From contig JALPQD010000004.1 in the NCBI GenBank assembly GCA_023101885.1, positions 14,591,688 to 14,655,687 of the forward strand: a stretch of DNA of 64,000 nucleotides, read 5' to 3'. The notes under the pieces were generated by a model. That model worked only from the letters and a program-made list of their open reading frames with translations. It was not told where the DNA came from and did no database searches. Positions 11,318 through 22,412 of this stretch are shown piece by piece; position 1 is the first letter of the stretch, and each line of letters begins with the position of its first letter. The position numbers were made by a program, and so were the translations under genes. Source of the DNA: Typhlomys cinereus. Taxonomy: Eukaryota > Chordata > Mammalia > Rodentia > Platacanthomyidae.

Positions 11318-12389
11318 ATGACAATGCCAAAGTCAAAGTGCAAATCCATGAGAAGCAACACTCAAGTAAACAAATTTCCCACTGAAGAAATTAATCCCAT
11401 AATGTTAGACTCCAACAAGAACAAACCCGGGGAAAAAGGCCAAGAAAGCCTGACCCAGGATAACGACTTTCAAAATATGATCATTACCATGTTCAATACT
11501 ATGAAAGAGGAAATCCGGGAGGAATTACATAATCGAATCAATCGCTTTGAAGAGGAACACAACAGACATCTGGAGGAGTTGAGAAAAACAGTGCAAGAAA
11601 CAAAAAGTGGCATAGAGCAGTTAAAACAAACTCAAGCAGAGTTTAAAACTGAGCTACAAGACAAGTTATCTTCAACCCAGAACGCCACAGAGAGTCTTAT
11701 CAACAGAACTAATGAAGCAGAAAACAGAATTTCAGACCTTGAAGATTAAAGTGGGAGTACTAACCAGCTCAATGGAAGAGGTTGTTAAAGCCAAAAAGAT
11801 ACTTGAGAGAAATATCCAAGAGATATGGGACACCCTGAAGAAGCCTAAAATGCGTATTCATGGAATACCGGAGCAAGAATCTCAAAATACCACCCCTGAG
11901 GAAATTTTTCAAACAATCATCAAGGAAAACTTTCCTCATCTAAAAAAAGAGAGGCCCATTCATATACAAGAGGCATTCCGCACCCCAAACAGATATGACC
12001 AAAATAGAAGCACACCGCGGCAAATAATAGTTAAAACACTCCACATTCAAGATAAAGAACTGGTGCTGAGAGCTTCAAGGGAGAAAAAACAAGTCACTTT
12101 AAAAGGCAAACTTATTAAAATAACAAATGACTTCTCAGTCGAAACAGTAAAAGCAAGAAGAGCTTGGAGAGACATACTTCAAGTATTGAATGAGCAAAAA
12201 TGTCAACCCAGGCTGATTTACCCTGCAAAACTATCAGTCATGATCGAGGGAGAAAGAAAAACTTTCCAGCACAAAGACAACTTTAAGGGATACATGGCCA
12301 CCAAACCAGGCCTTCAAAAACTGCTAGAAATGATACTCAAGCGTGAAGAAAAAAACAGGCATATCCAGGAGAACAGAAGGCAAATATAA
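11318..12389 (+). pseudogene. L1 ORF1 (RNA-binding chaperone), one frameshift
   Basis: Encodes L1 ORF1p, the trimeric nucleic-acid chaperone that coats L1 RNA. The ATG at 11318 follows the 5'UTR. The first 143 codons give a basic, low-complexity N-terminus and a long heptad-rich coiled coil (about residues 50-143, with the E/L/K-rich 'EELHNRINRFEEEHNRHLEE' stretch). The reading frame then ends early at 11747-11749. The next frame continues with the rest of the coiled coil, the RRM domain (from about 'MRIHGIPEQES') and the C-terminal domain (about 'ARRAWRDILQVLNEQKCQPR'). An extra T near 11747 explains the break. The homologous ORF1 at 23.6 kb lacks it. Allowing for one extra base, the span is 357 codons (356 aa), a normal length for rodent ORF1p. 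Confidence 0.93.
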
Positions 12390-12439
12390 CACCATTAAAA
12401 GCGAAGCAATATACTTATAAAAGCTAATAAACATAATAA

Positions 12440-15400
12440 ATGTCTGGAATTAACAATAGTTTCTCCATTATAACACTAAATGTTAATGGACTTAATTCAC
12501 CGATCAAGAGACACAGATTACAAACTTGGATTAAAAATCACAATCCATCAATCTGTTGCCTGCAGGAAACCCATCTCACCACAAAACATAGGCACGCTCT
12601 AAAAATAAAAGGCTGGTCAACAATTCTACAAGCAAATGGAAGCAGAAAACAGGCAGGGGTAGCCATTATGCTATCAGACAAAGTGGATTTCAAACCAAAA
12701 AAAATTATAAGAGACACGGATGGATACTACATTTTAGTCACAGGTACAATTCACCAGGAAGATTTCACAATACTGAACATATATGCACCCAATACGGGCC
12801 CCTCCACATTCATTAAGAAAACCCTACAGCGTCTAAAGCAAGAAATCAACCCCCAAACGATAATTCTTGGGGACTTCAACACTGCCCTCTCTACATGGGA
12901 TAGATCAACAGGTCAAAAGCTTAACAGAGACACTTTGGAACTTAATCAAACCCTGAAAGAAATGGACCTTACAGATCTCTATCGAACTTTTCACACACGC
13001 ACCAAAGAATACACATTTTTCTCAGCAGCACACGGAACTTTCTCCAAAATAGATCACATATTGGGCCACAAAATGAATCTACACATATACAAGAAAGTTG
13101 AAATTCTAACCTGTGCCATATCAGACCACCACGGCCTAAAGCTGGACATCCACAACACATCAAACAAGAGAAAATACATTAACTCCTGGAAACTTAACAC
13201 TATGATGCTGAATGAGAACTGGATTCAGGAAGAAATTAAAAAGGAAATTCAAGATTTCCTGAAAGTGAATGATAACGAAAATACAATTTACCAAAATCTC
13301 TGGGACACAATGAAAGCTGTTCTAAGAGGTAAGTTCATAGCTCTTAATGCCCACGTCAAAAAATGGAAACATCAGAAATAAACAACTTAACAATGCAGCT
13401 TAAAGCTTTAGAGAAACTAGAGCAATCTGATCCCAAAAGCAGTAGAAGAGAAGAGATTAGCAAAATAAGGGGAGAAATATCTGAAATCGAGACTAAGAAA
13501 ACGATAGAAAAAATCAACCAATCAAAAAGCTGGTTCTTTGAAAAAATCAACAAGATTGATACACCCCTAGCTAAACTAACCAAAAGCAAGAGAGAGAAAA
13601 CCCAAATTAACAAAATTAGAAATGAACATGGAGTTATCACTACTGATACCCAAGAAATCCAGAGAATTATAACATCATATTTCAAAAACTTATACTCTGT
13701 GAAGTTTGACAACACAAAAGAGATGGATGAATTTCTAAGTAAACACAACTTACCTAAATTGAATCAGGAAGTTGTGAATTATTTAAATAGTCCTATAACA
13801 TATAAGGAAATTGAGGAAGTAATCTCGAATCTTCCCACCAAAAAATGTCCTGGACGAGATGGATTCAGCACAGAGTTCTACCAGACATTTAAGGACTTAA
13901 TAACACCAATACTCCTTAAACTGTTCCACCAAATAGCAAAGGAAGGAACACTACCAAATTCCTTCTATGAAGCTAATATCGTTTTAATCCCAAAACCTAA
14001 TAAAGATTCACTTAAAAAAGAAAACTCTAGGCCGATCTCTCTGATAAACACAGACGCAAAGATTCTCAACAAAGTCTTAGCAAATCGGATTCAAAAAAAT
14101 ATTAAAAAGATCATTCATGGGGACCAAGTAGGCTTCATCCCCGGCACACAAGGTTGGTTCAACATACGCAAATCAATAAATGTAATTCATCATGTAAACC
14201 AGTCCAAAGTCCAAGACCACATGATACTCTCGATAGATGCAGAAAAAGCCTTTGACAAGATCCAACAGCCTTTTATGATCAAAACGCTAGAGACAGTAGG
14301 AATGGAAGGAACCTTTATCAATATAATAAAAGCTGTATACAACAAGCCCACAGCAAGGATTATGCTCAATGGGGAACAATTGGAAGATTCCCACTTCCAT
14401 CAGGAACTAGACAAGGCTGTCCACTCTCACCACTTCTATTCAATATTGTACTTGAAGCCTTAGCTGAAGCCATAAGACAAGAAAGGGACATAAGAGGGAT
14501 TCAAATCGGCAAGGAAGAAGTCAAGCTATCCCTATTTGCAGATGACATGATCTTATACCTGAGGGATCCCAAAAACTCCACCAGGAAGCTCCTGGAACTA
14601 ATTGAGAAGTTCAGCAGGGTGGCAGGATACAAAATAAATGTGCAAAAATCAGAGGCCTTCTTATATGCCCAGAATGAAAGAAGTGAAAAAGCCTTGAGAG
14701 AAACCATACCATTTACTATAACCCCTAAAAAAATGAAATACCTTGGTATAAACCTAACTAAGGAGGTAAAAGACCTTTACAATGAAAACTTTAAAACCCT
14801 AAAGAAAGAAATTGCAGAAGACACCAGAAGGTGGAAAGACCTCCCTTGTTCCTGGATTGGCAGAATCAATATTGTAAAAATGACCATCCTACCAAAGGGA
14901 ATATACAGATTCAATGCTATACCAATCAAAATCCCAAAGCAATTCTTCAAAGAAGTTGACCAAACAAACTCAAAGTTCATATGGAGGCACAAAAGACCCA
15001 GGATAGCAAAAACAATACTGAGTAACAAAAACACAGCTGGAGGTATTACCATACCAAACCTAAGTCCATACTACAAATCCATAGTTATAAAGACAGCCTG
15101 GTACTGGCTCCAAAATAGACACACAGATCAATGGATAAGGATTGAAGACCCAGATATAAGCCCACAAAGTTACAGCCATTTGGTCTTTGACAAAGGGGCC
15201 CAAAGAATCCAATGGAAAAAGAATAGCATCTTCAACAAATGGTGCTGGCAAAACTGGATCTCCACATGCAGAAGATTAAAGCTGGACCCGTACTTGTCAC
15301 CATGTACAAGACTTAATTCCAAATGGATCAAGGACCTTGATATCAGGCCAGAGACTTTAAAAACCATAGTTGAAAGGATAGGGAACTCCCTCGAGCTGAT

Positions 15401-16262
15401 TGGGCTAGGCCAACACTTCCTAAACAGACATCCAATGGCACAGTCACTGCTACCAACTCTCAACAGTTGGGATCTTGTGAAATTAAAGAGCTTCTGTTCA
15501 GATAGAGAGATTGTCATACAAGCTCAAAGGCAACCCACAGAATGGGAGAAAATCTTCAGTAACCACATATCTGACAGAGGTCTACTGTCCAGAGTGCACA
15601 AAGAACTTAGAAAATTAAACTCCAAGGAAAACACTGGCCCAATTAAAAAATGGGCCCTGGAACTTCAAAGAAACTTTACCATGGATGAAATTAAAATGTC
15701 TAACAATTATCTTAAAAAATGCTCCACTTCGTTCGCCATCAGGGAAATGCAAATCAAAACTTCCCTGAGATATCATCTCACCCCGGTCAGGATGGCAAAA
15801 ATCCACAATACAAACAACGACAAATGCTGGAGAGGATGTGGAGAGAGGGGAACTCTCCTACATTGTTGGTGGGAATGCAGGCTCATACAGCCACTCTGGC
15901 GAGCCGTCTGGAGATTCTTAAAGAAATTAAAGATTGAAATGCCATATGACCCTGCTATCCCACTTTTGGGAATAACCCCCCATGCAGCAGAGGTTCGCCT
16001 CGATAGCACAAGCTCGACCATGTTCATAGCGGCACTGTTTACAATAGCAAAGTCATGGAATCAACCTAAATGTCCAACAATTGACGAGTAGATAAGGAAA
16101 CTGTGGTACATCTATACAATGGAGTACTACTCAGCCATCAAAAATGATGAATTACTGGAATTTGCTGGGAAATGGATGTCATTAGAAAGAATTATATTAA
16201 GTGAAGTATCCCAAACCCAGAAAATTAAGCGCCGTATGTACTCCCTAATAGGTGGCTCCTAG
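12440..16262 (+). pseudogene. L1 ORF2 (endonuclease/reverse transcriptase), four segments
   Basis: Encodes L1 ORF2p, which nicks target DNA and reverse-transcribes L1 RNA. Residues 1-240 form the APE-type endonuclease. All expected catalytic positions are present: N14, E43 (QETH), D145 and N147 (GDFN), D205 (KIDH), D229 and H230 (SDHH). The RT domain retains '[15 protein letters not shown]', '[13 protein letters not shown]', '[14 protein letters not shown]' and the FADD catalytic motif near 14537. The Cys-rich end (CWRGC...HCWWEC, about 15825-15880) is also intact. Lesions: an A lost in the run 13358-13363 (frame 2 to 1), one base lost near 14386 (frame 1 to 0), and TGG to TAG at 16089-16091, which removes the last 56 codons before the ancestral stop at 16260-16262. 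Adding the two lost bases gives 3825 nt (1274 aa), exactly the usual length. Confidence 0.95.
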
Positions 16263-17228
16263 TACCAAACTCACCCAGCCCACATTGAGACACTCAAAAG
16301 TAAACCTATGTAACACAGTAATTGCAAGGATTATGAACAAGAGAGATGGGTTAGGAGGGCCACACCAGAAACAAGGAGAGATGGGACCATGTTACAGCAG
16401 AGAAAATAGGCCTCCATCAAGGTCTGCAAGTAAGTAATGAGAAACCTGGTTAAGTTCACAGACGTTCTTTCCTGATCTCACCAGAAGGGGAGGGCATATA
16501 GTCTAGCAGATAAAAAGTAATCATTTTGCAAATGGGTGATGGACCCCTCCCTCAGTGAGGTTTCCTACTCTTATTACATCTACCCTTGAATGTGCTATTA
16601 CAACAAGACTCCAGTTTAACAGCTTTTTGTCTCTGGCCAGGGGGTGACATACAGTGCCCAGCAGAATGGAGTGAAGGGAATTGCAGGAGCAGCAAAACTG
16701 CAAAAGAAAATCAACAAACCACAATCCAGAACTTCAGAGACTCTATATCAATCACATAGAACTAGGCCAGCCTAATCTCTCCCCATCCTGGAGCTCAGGG
16801 ACATTTGCGGAAGAGGGGGCGGTAAGATTATAAGAGCAAAACGATGGGAGGAGCAACGATTTGCAAGATTCTCAACAATAGTTGGGGCCAAAGCAATCAT
16901 AATGGGACTTTGCATGCCCTGCGCAATGTCCAGCGCACTGTTGCCCTCATAAAGTCTAGCATCTGTTAAGGGCAACGAGACCCCTGGAGGCAAGGGATTG
17001 ACAGCCATAGTAGTGATCTTATGCTTAAGGGGAACAAGAGAAAGGGCTTATGGAAATGCCACTGGGTCCTTATATGTCATCGGAGGGGAGGACCCAGTGG
17101 AGAGTTAGGCATACACAATAAAGGACTCTCTAGGAATTGGGGGGGAGGCAGTGGGGGAAGGGGAGGGGGAGGAGGAGGGAGGGAGGGAACTGGTAAAAAA
17201 TTTTAAAATTAAATTTTTAATAAAAAAA
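16263..17228 (+). other. L1 3'UTR with G-rich polypurine tract
   Basis: Non-coding L1 3'UTR. The tract at 17137-17189 has many G runs of 3-7 bases separated by 1-6 bases, a strong G-quadruplex candidate on the RNA-sense strand and a known conserved feature of L1 3'UTRs. It ends with an AATAAA hexamer at 17219-17224 and a short A run at 17222-17228. Small open frames here are not genes. Confidence 0.9.
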
Positions 17229-17296
17229 GAATACTCTGCAAAATACAAACAAACTAGATTCATCACACATTAAAATAGCATGCAAAAAAAAAAAAA
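17229..17296 (+). other. Candidate 3' transduction plus second poly(A)
   Basis: Between the L1's own AATAAA/A-run and the right target-site duplication lie about 55 bp of non-L1-like sequence (17229-17283) and then an uninterrupted poly(A) from 17284. A variant signal, ATTAAA, sits at 17269-17274, ten bases before the poly(A). This is the structure left when transcription reads past the L1 signal at a source locus and the downstream flank is carried along. Confidence 0.7.
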
Positions 17297-17985
17297 AAGA
17301 AAACACCTAACAACAGATGTTGGTTAGTATAGAGGGAAAGGGAATGAGGAAGTCTTATGTGTTGGTGAAAGAATAAGCTAGGAAAATCAACAATAAAATC
17401 CTTAAAAACTAGAAACGGAACATATCCAGCTCTATGACTACTAGTATAGCATAAGTCTCAAAGACTCTATATCTTGCCACAGAGGTATTTATAATCCATT
17501 TATAGTTCTACTCATAATAGCAAAAAATGGAATCTGCCAATATGTCCATGATAAATGGATAATTAAACTGTTGCATATGTACACTATAAAATTTTACTCA
17601 ATTGGAAAAAATTGAATTATGCAATTTATAGAAAACAATGGATGGCATATTAAATATTATGTTACTCAAGATAACCCAGAGTTAGGAACACAAATACCAT
17701 ATGTTGTCTCTAATATATACGTCCTATCTTCTAATTTTATGCATATGTGTATGCATATTTCTTATGTAAGAACAATTGTGTATAGAGGACAGGAAATGAG
17801 AAAGGATTCCATGAGTGTTGGAAGGAGGCTTTATGTGATATGAAGTGGATGATAGAACACTGAGGGTAGAAGTGTTAAAGTAGGGAATGAAAAGTGGGGA
17901 GATGGGGGAAAAGGGTGGAAGGACAGTCACCCCAAATTATGGAAATATAAGTAAGGAAATCAATAACTTTGTAAAAACTAAGAGT
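17297..17985 (+). mobile_element. Older host L1, part 2
   Basis: Continues the ORF2 C-terminus interrupted at 10939. It starts with the right target-site duplication (17297-17308) and runs through 'aacaacagatgttggttagt', the Cys-region and C-terminal sequence, then a 3'UTR-like purine-rich part at about 17870-17930. All frames are broken, so it is much older than its guest. Confidence 0.85.
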
Positions 17986-18440
17986 GGGAAGATGGGAAGG
18001 GATGATTAGAATGAAACTTTTTAAAGGGGAGATTTAGGATCTCAAGACAAGGATGAGGGGGGAACAATTGAGAAAATGATATTTAGAAAAAACTAAACTC
18101 AAAATAAAGGCATTGAGTGAAGCTGTAATAAATATAGGAAACTGAATAAGAGCTAAAATTTATCCCAAGATCTAGAGATATCATAAAGTCTATTAAACAA
18201 CAAAAGACTGTTATCACATGAATATTTTGTAATATCCATCTTACCAAACCAGGATAGATTAACATGAGGTAGTCTGCACAAACTGGTGATAACAAATTCA
18301 ATTTAAAGGCAAATACTATAATGCATTATGATTGTGCCAATCAAAATTAATAAGTCCCTCTGTTCCTCTTATTTCACATGTCCCTCCTGTTCCCAACCAC
18401 TCAATTCATACTAGGTATTTTTACTTCTTTCTTCTCTATC
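17986..18440. other. Unassigned sequence between L1s
   Basis: No gene recognised. Purine-rich near 17990-18070, possibly more L1 3'UTR. Confidence 0.45.
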
Positions 18441-21400
18441 TATATTCCTCTTCTTTCCTTCTCTTGCCTTGTTGTTCTAGCTAGGACTTCAAGCACAATA
18501 TTGAATGAGAGTGGTAAGAATAGACAGCCTTGTCTTATTCCAGATCTAAGTTGGAATGATTCAAATTTTTCCCTGTTTAGGCTGATGCTTGTTTAGGATT
18601 GTCATATGTAGCTTGTATCAAGTTGAGATATCTGTTTTCTCCAAAACTTTTATCTGAAAGGATGTTGAATTTTGGTCAAATTCCTTTTAGGCATAGATCG
18701 AGAGATCATATGGTTTTGTTTTTTGAGTCTGTTAATAAGATGAATCATGCTTATTGATTTGCCTATGTTAAACCATCCTTGCATTCCTGGTATGAACTGG
18801 ATTTTATCATGATGAATGATCCTTTGTACATTTTTTAATTTGATTTACTAGTATTTTATTGAGGACTTTTGCATATGTGTTCATTAGTGAGATTGGCCTA
18901 TAATTCTCTTTTTTTGATATATCTTTGTTTGGCTTTGGAATCAGGGTTATATTTGAAATAATTTGGGATAATTCCATCCTCCTCTATCTTATGGAATAAT
19001 TTGAGGGTAGTAGTGTTAGTTCTCCTCTGAAGCCCTTGTAGAATTCTACAGTAAATCCATCTGAACCTATAGTTACTGCTTCAATTTCTTCTCTTGTTAT
19101 TGGCCTATTTAATGTATCTATTTCATTTTGAATCAACTTTGGTAGGTCATGTATGTTTAGAACTTCATCCACTTCCTTTAGATTGTCCAATTTAAGATAG
19201 CATAAATTTTTAAAATATATCCTTATGATTCTCTGAATTTCTCCAGTATCTGTTGAAATTTCTCCATTTTAATTTTTGATTTTTGGACTTGAGTGTTCTC
19301 TCTTCTTCTTTTTTGTCAGTGAAGCTAAGGACTTGTCAATCTTCTTTATCTTTTCAAAAAACTAACTCTTTGTTTTGATTGATTTTTAAAGTTTTTTTAT
19401 AAGCTTGAATTAATTGATTTCTACTTGGATCTTACATATTTCTTTCTCTGTGTTACTTTTTGCATTGGTTTGTACCTTTTTCCCTAAGGCTTTCAGTTAT
19501 AACATTAAGCCATTTATTCAGTATACTTCCTATTTTGTGATGTAGGCATTTAGTGCTGTAAACTTTCCTCTTAGAACTGCTTTCAATACATCTCAAAGGT
19601 TTTGGTAGATGTGTCTTCATTTTCATTGGCTTTTATTTCATTTTTGATGAATTCCTCATTTAAAAATTTGTTTTTTTTCTTGGATGAGTTGTGTAGTTTC
19701 TTTTGTTTCCTCATTGTAGATATCTAACTTTATTCCATGATGGTTGGATAGTATGCAGTGAATGATTTCAATTCTTCTGTATAAATGAATATTTGATTTG
19801 TGTCCTAGTATGTGGTCTATTTTCAAGAATGTCTCATGAGCTGCTGAATATAATATGTATTATTTAGTGTTTGGATGAAGTGTTCTGTAGATATCTGTAA
19901 GTTCCATTTGATTTATGGTTTCATTTAACTCCAATGTATCTCTGCTATCTTTTGGCCTTTTGACCTATTGAATGGTATGAGTGGGGTGTTGAAGTCTCCT
20001 CTTACTACTGTGTTAGGGTTGATTGGTTTGATCCAAGTTTTAAGCCTTTGTTTCTTGATTGAGGAGTTGAGCCCATTAACATTTAAAGTTATTGTAAAAT
20101 GTTTAATAGTTCCTAACATTATGTTGATTTTGTGTTGTCTGCCCTTTTTTTTTTAGTCCCTTATTCAGCTCTTGTGTTGATATTGTTTCTTCCCTTTAGC
20201 TTCTTTAACATGTGTATCCTTCTCTTCCATCTTGTGCATTTCTTTCAATATTCCTTGAAGTCCTGGCTTAATGGCCATATAATCTTTCAGTTTGTTTTTG
20301 TCATGGAATATTTCCTTTCATCTTGTATTATGACTATGAGTTTTGCTGCATATAATAATCTAGGATGGCATTTGTGTTCATTCAGAATTTGTATGGTGTC
20401 TCTCCAAGCCCTTCTGAATTTTACCAGTTTTATTGGGTAGCTAGTTGTTTTTTTGATAGGTTTACCTCTAAATGTTACTTGTTACTTTTGTCTTGCAGCT
20501 CTTAAGATTTTGTTGTTGATTTGTATATCTGCTGTTTGGCCTATCATATGTCTCAGTGTGTTTTGTTTTTTGTCCTGAGTATTTGGTATTCTGAATGCCT
20601 CTATCAGGATGGGTATCTCTTTTCTTATGTCAGGGAAATTTTTCTGTATTATCTCACTGATTATACATGGTGGAGCTTCCTTTTATAGATCTCTTTCTGA
20701 GATACCCATGATCTATACATTGGGCCTTTGGATGGTGTCTCAAAGTTCCTTTATGTTCCATTCCAGTGTGTTTTTCAGCTTATCAGTTTCTTTCATTGAC
20801 TTATCAACCTCTTCTATCTTATCTTCCAGTTCTGAGACTCTGTCTTCTACCTGGTAAGTTTTATTTTTTGAGACTCTCTATTGAATTTTTATTATATTAT
20901 TTAGATTTCTTTTTTTGTTTCAGTGTTGTATCAGTCTGAGTTTTTTTTTTTTTTCAGTGTTTCTATGTTTGTTTGTAGGTCCCATTGGGTTTTTTCACTG
21001 TTTCGGGATCAGTTTTTAGGTTCTCAATTTTCATTCTATTTGTGTCTTTTTTTTTAATTCTTGAAATTCTTTTCCTAAATTTATTGTGTTCTTGAAATAT
21101 GTTTAGGCATTTATCTATGTTCTCTTGGAGCTCTTTGAACATATTTATAATTGGCCTTGAAACTCACTGTCTTGGATACTGTTCTCTTAGGTATCTTCCA
21201 ATGGACTATCCATTGCGGAATGTGGAGCCTTATCTTTGGTGATATTGAGGGGGGACATGTTTCTGTATTCTTATACTTCTTCTGCTTTTCCTGTGAGATG
21301 TTAGCATTTTTAGGATAAGCAGATGTTGAGTATAGTTTTGTTAGAAGTTGATCTAGAATGCTATTTCTCAGCACTATTCTTAGATGAGAATAGTGTCTGT

Positions 21401-21480
21401 TTGGGTTTTTCACTTAAAAAAGGAAAAAAGAAGAAGGAAAGATAAATGAAAAATGGAGTATTTCAAGTGTTCTCTTGCTT
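18441..21480 (-). mobile_element. Old minus-strand L1 (ORF1, endonuclease, part of RT)
   Basis: Read on the minus strand. ORF1 remnants occupy about 21100-20200, including an RRM-like stretch and a 'RRAWRDTIQILNEHK'-like C-terminal domain at about 20420-20370. ORF2 begins near 20119 with an endonuclease start (ITLNVNGLNSSIKKQRLKTW) followed by 'GDFNTPL'. RT remnants lie at 19190-18984 (an 'IGSDGFTVEFYKGF'-type motif), and the RT core ('[14 protein letters not shown]'-like) is near 18540-18480. The element stops there, so the FADD motif, Cys-rich end and 3'UTR are missing. The unusual 3' loss suggests a later deletion or rearrangement, because L1s normally lose 5' ends. Many stops and frameshifts. 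Confidence 0.88.
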
Positions 21481-21993
21481 CTCAGATGGGTCTTCTGAGG
21501 TGACTATTCTGTTGTTTTATGAAGGCCTTTTTTCTCTTTATCCTTTGAGGTTTGTAAGAAATCCTCTGTTTATTTCCTATGTTTGAGTGATGGGAATGAG
21601 AGAATGAGTTTGCTTGAGCATGGGCAACCCAGGGGGCAGGACCAGAAGGATGTCTCTGAAGAGGGGCTGGGCAGGCCCACAGATTGCTTATCTGGTCAAT
21701 CTGAGCATTGGGGAAAATTCCTAAAAGTTTCCACGGGTAGTCAAGCCCATAGGTTGCTCTCAAAATTATATCTTAAACTGATATTTGAAGAATAGATGTT
21801 TCATAAAACAATATTTTATTTATTTGATTTTTATGTTATCATAAATTCAAAAATAATTGTAATGTGTGTAATCTATAAAAACTTTAAACCAGTGTTTTAT
21901 GTAAGAGACACATAACTATTTTCTTTCGAACTAAGTAAGGAAAATAAAAAAGTGATGAATAGTTAGGAAGATGAAGGAGAAATTGTGGATAGT
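21481..21993. other. Possible L1 5' flank, unassigned
   Basis: May include remnants of the 5'UTR of the preceding minus-strand L1. No gene recognised. The 70-93 codon frames on both strands overlap each other and lack motifs. Confidence 0.4.
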
Positions 21994-22370
21994 ATCATAG
22001 TTAGACAAAGCTGTCAACTTAACATTTGAGGGTTAAAGTTCTAGGCATGTTTGTAAATAATTTGTGGTTGAATTAGGCCTAGAGGAAGCCTGCAGAAGAT
22101 TGTCTAGTTAGGGGAAGCTCAGACCATGGTGGATGGAACTAGGCACTGAGCAGGTGAATAAGATGGGAGGAACTGGTTAAGGAAGATGACATCCTTTTTG
22201 TACTTGGTCAGATATGCTGGCATAGCAAATAAGGGTTGTATTTCACTCCCCACTCCTATGGATAAGTGAATATGATATGGCCAGTTCACTCAACCACTAG
22301 ATATGGTGTGGACTCTCCTGTCAATCTGTATTAAGAACATATCTAGAATATCAAAAGAGAAAATAAAATT
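21994..22370 (+). repeat. Medium-reiterated repeat, family X copy 1
   Basis: About 375 bp related to 39076-39440 and, over its first part, to 40650-40776 and 27712-27860. Shared blocks are 'gtcaactt', 'gagggtt', 'attgtctagttagggg' versus 'actgtctagctgatgggg', and a final A-rich 'gagaaaataaa'. The family was not named. An LTR or a non-autonomous DNA transposon would fit. Confidence 0.6.
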
Positions 22371-22412
22371 TTTTGTTCCTTTAAGTTGAATTTTGTTCTT
22401 TTTCTGCCTGGG

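Larger units (their letters stand above)
10940..17296 (+). mobile_element. Near-intact full-length L1 retrotransposon
   Basis: About 6.35 kb with every L1 part in order: tandem-monomer GC-rich 5'UTR (10941-11317), ORF1 (11318-12389), a 50-bp spacer, ORF2 (12440 to an original stop at 16262), a 3'UTR with a G-rich polypurine tract, an AATAAA signal at 17219-17224, a short extra segment and a poly(A) ending at the right target-site duplication. Both flanks are an older L1 interrupted at one point, and the 12-bp duplications are still identical, so the insertion is relatively recent. Four coding lesions are visible: one extra base in ORF1, two one-base losses and one nonsense codon in ORF2. It cannot make full ORF proteins as read. 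Sequencing or assembly errors in the homopolymer could account for one or more of the indels. Confidence 0.95.

Noticed and set aside
13356..13748. 130-codon minus-strand frame inside ORF2
   Set aside because: Shadow of the A-rich ORF2 coding strand; the Leu/Ser/Ile-rich peptide is typical of antisense L1.
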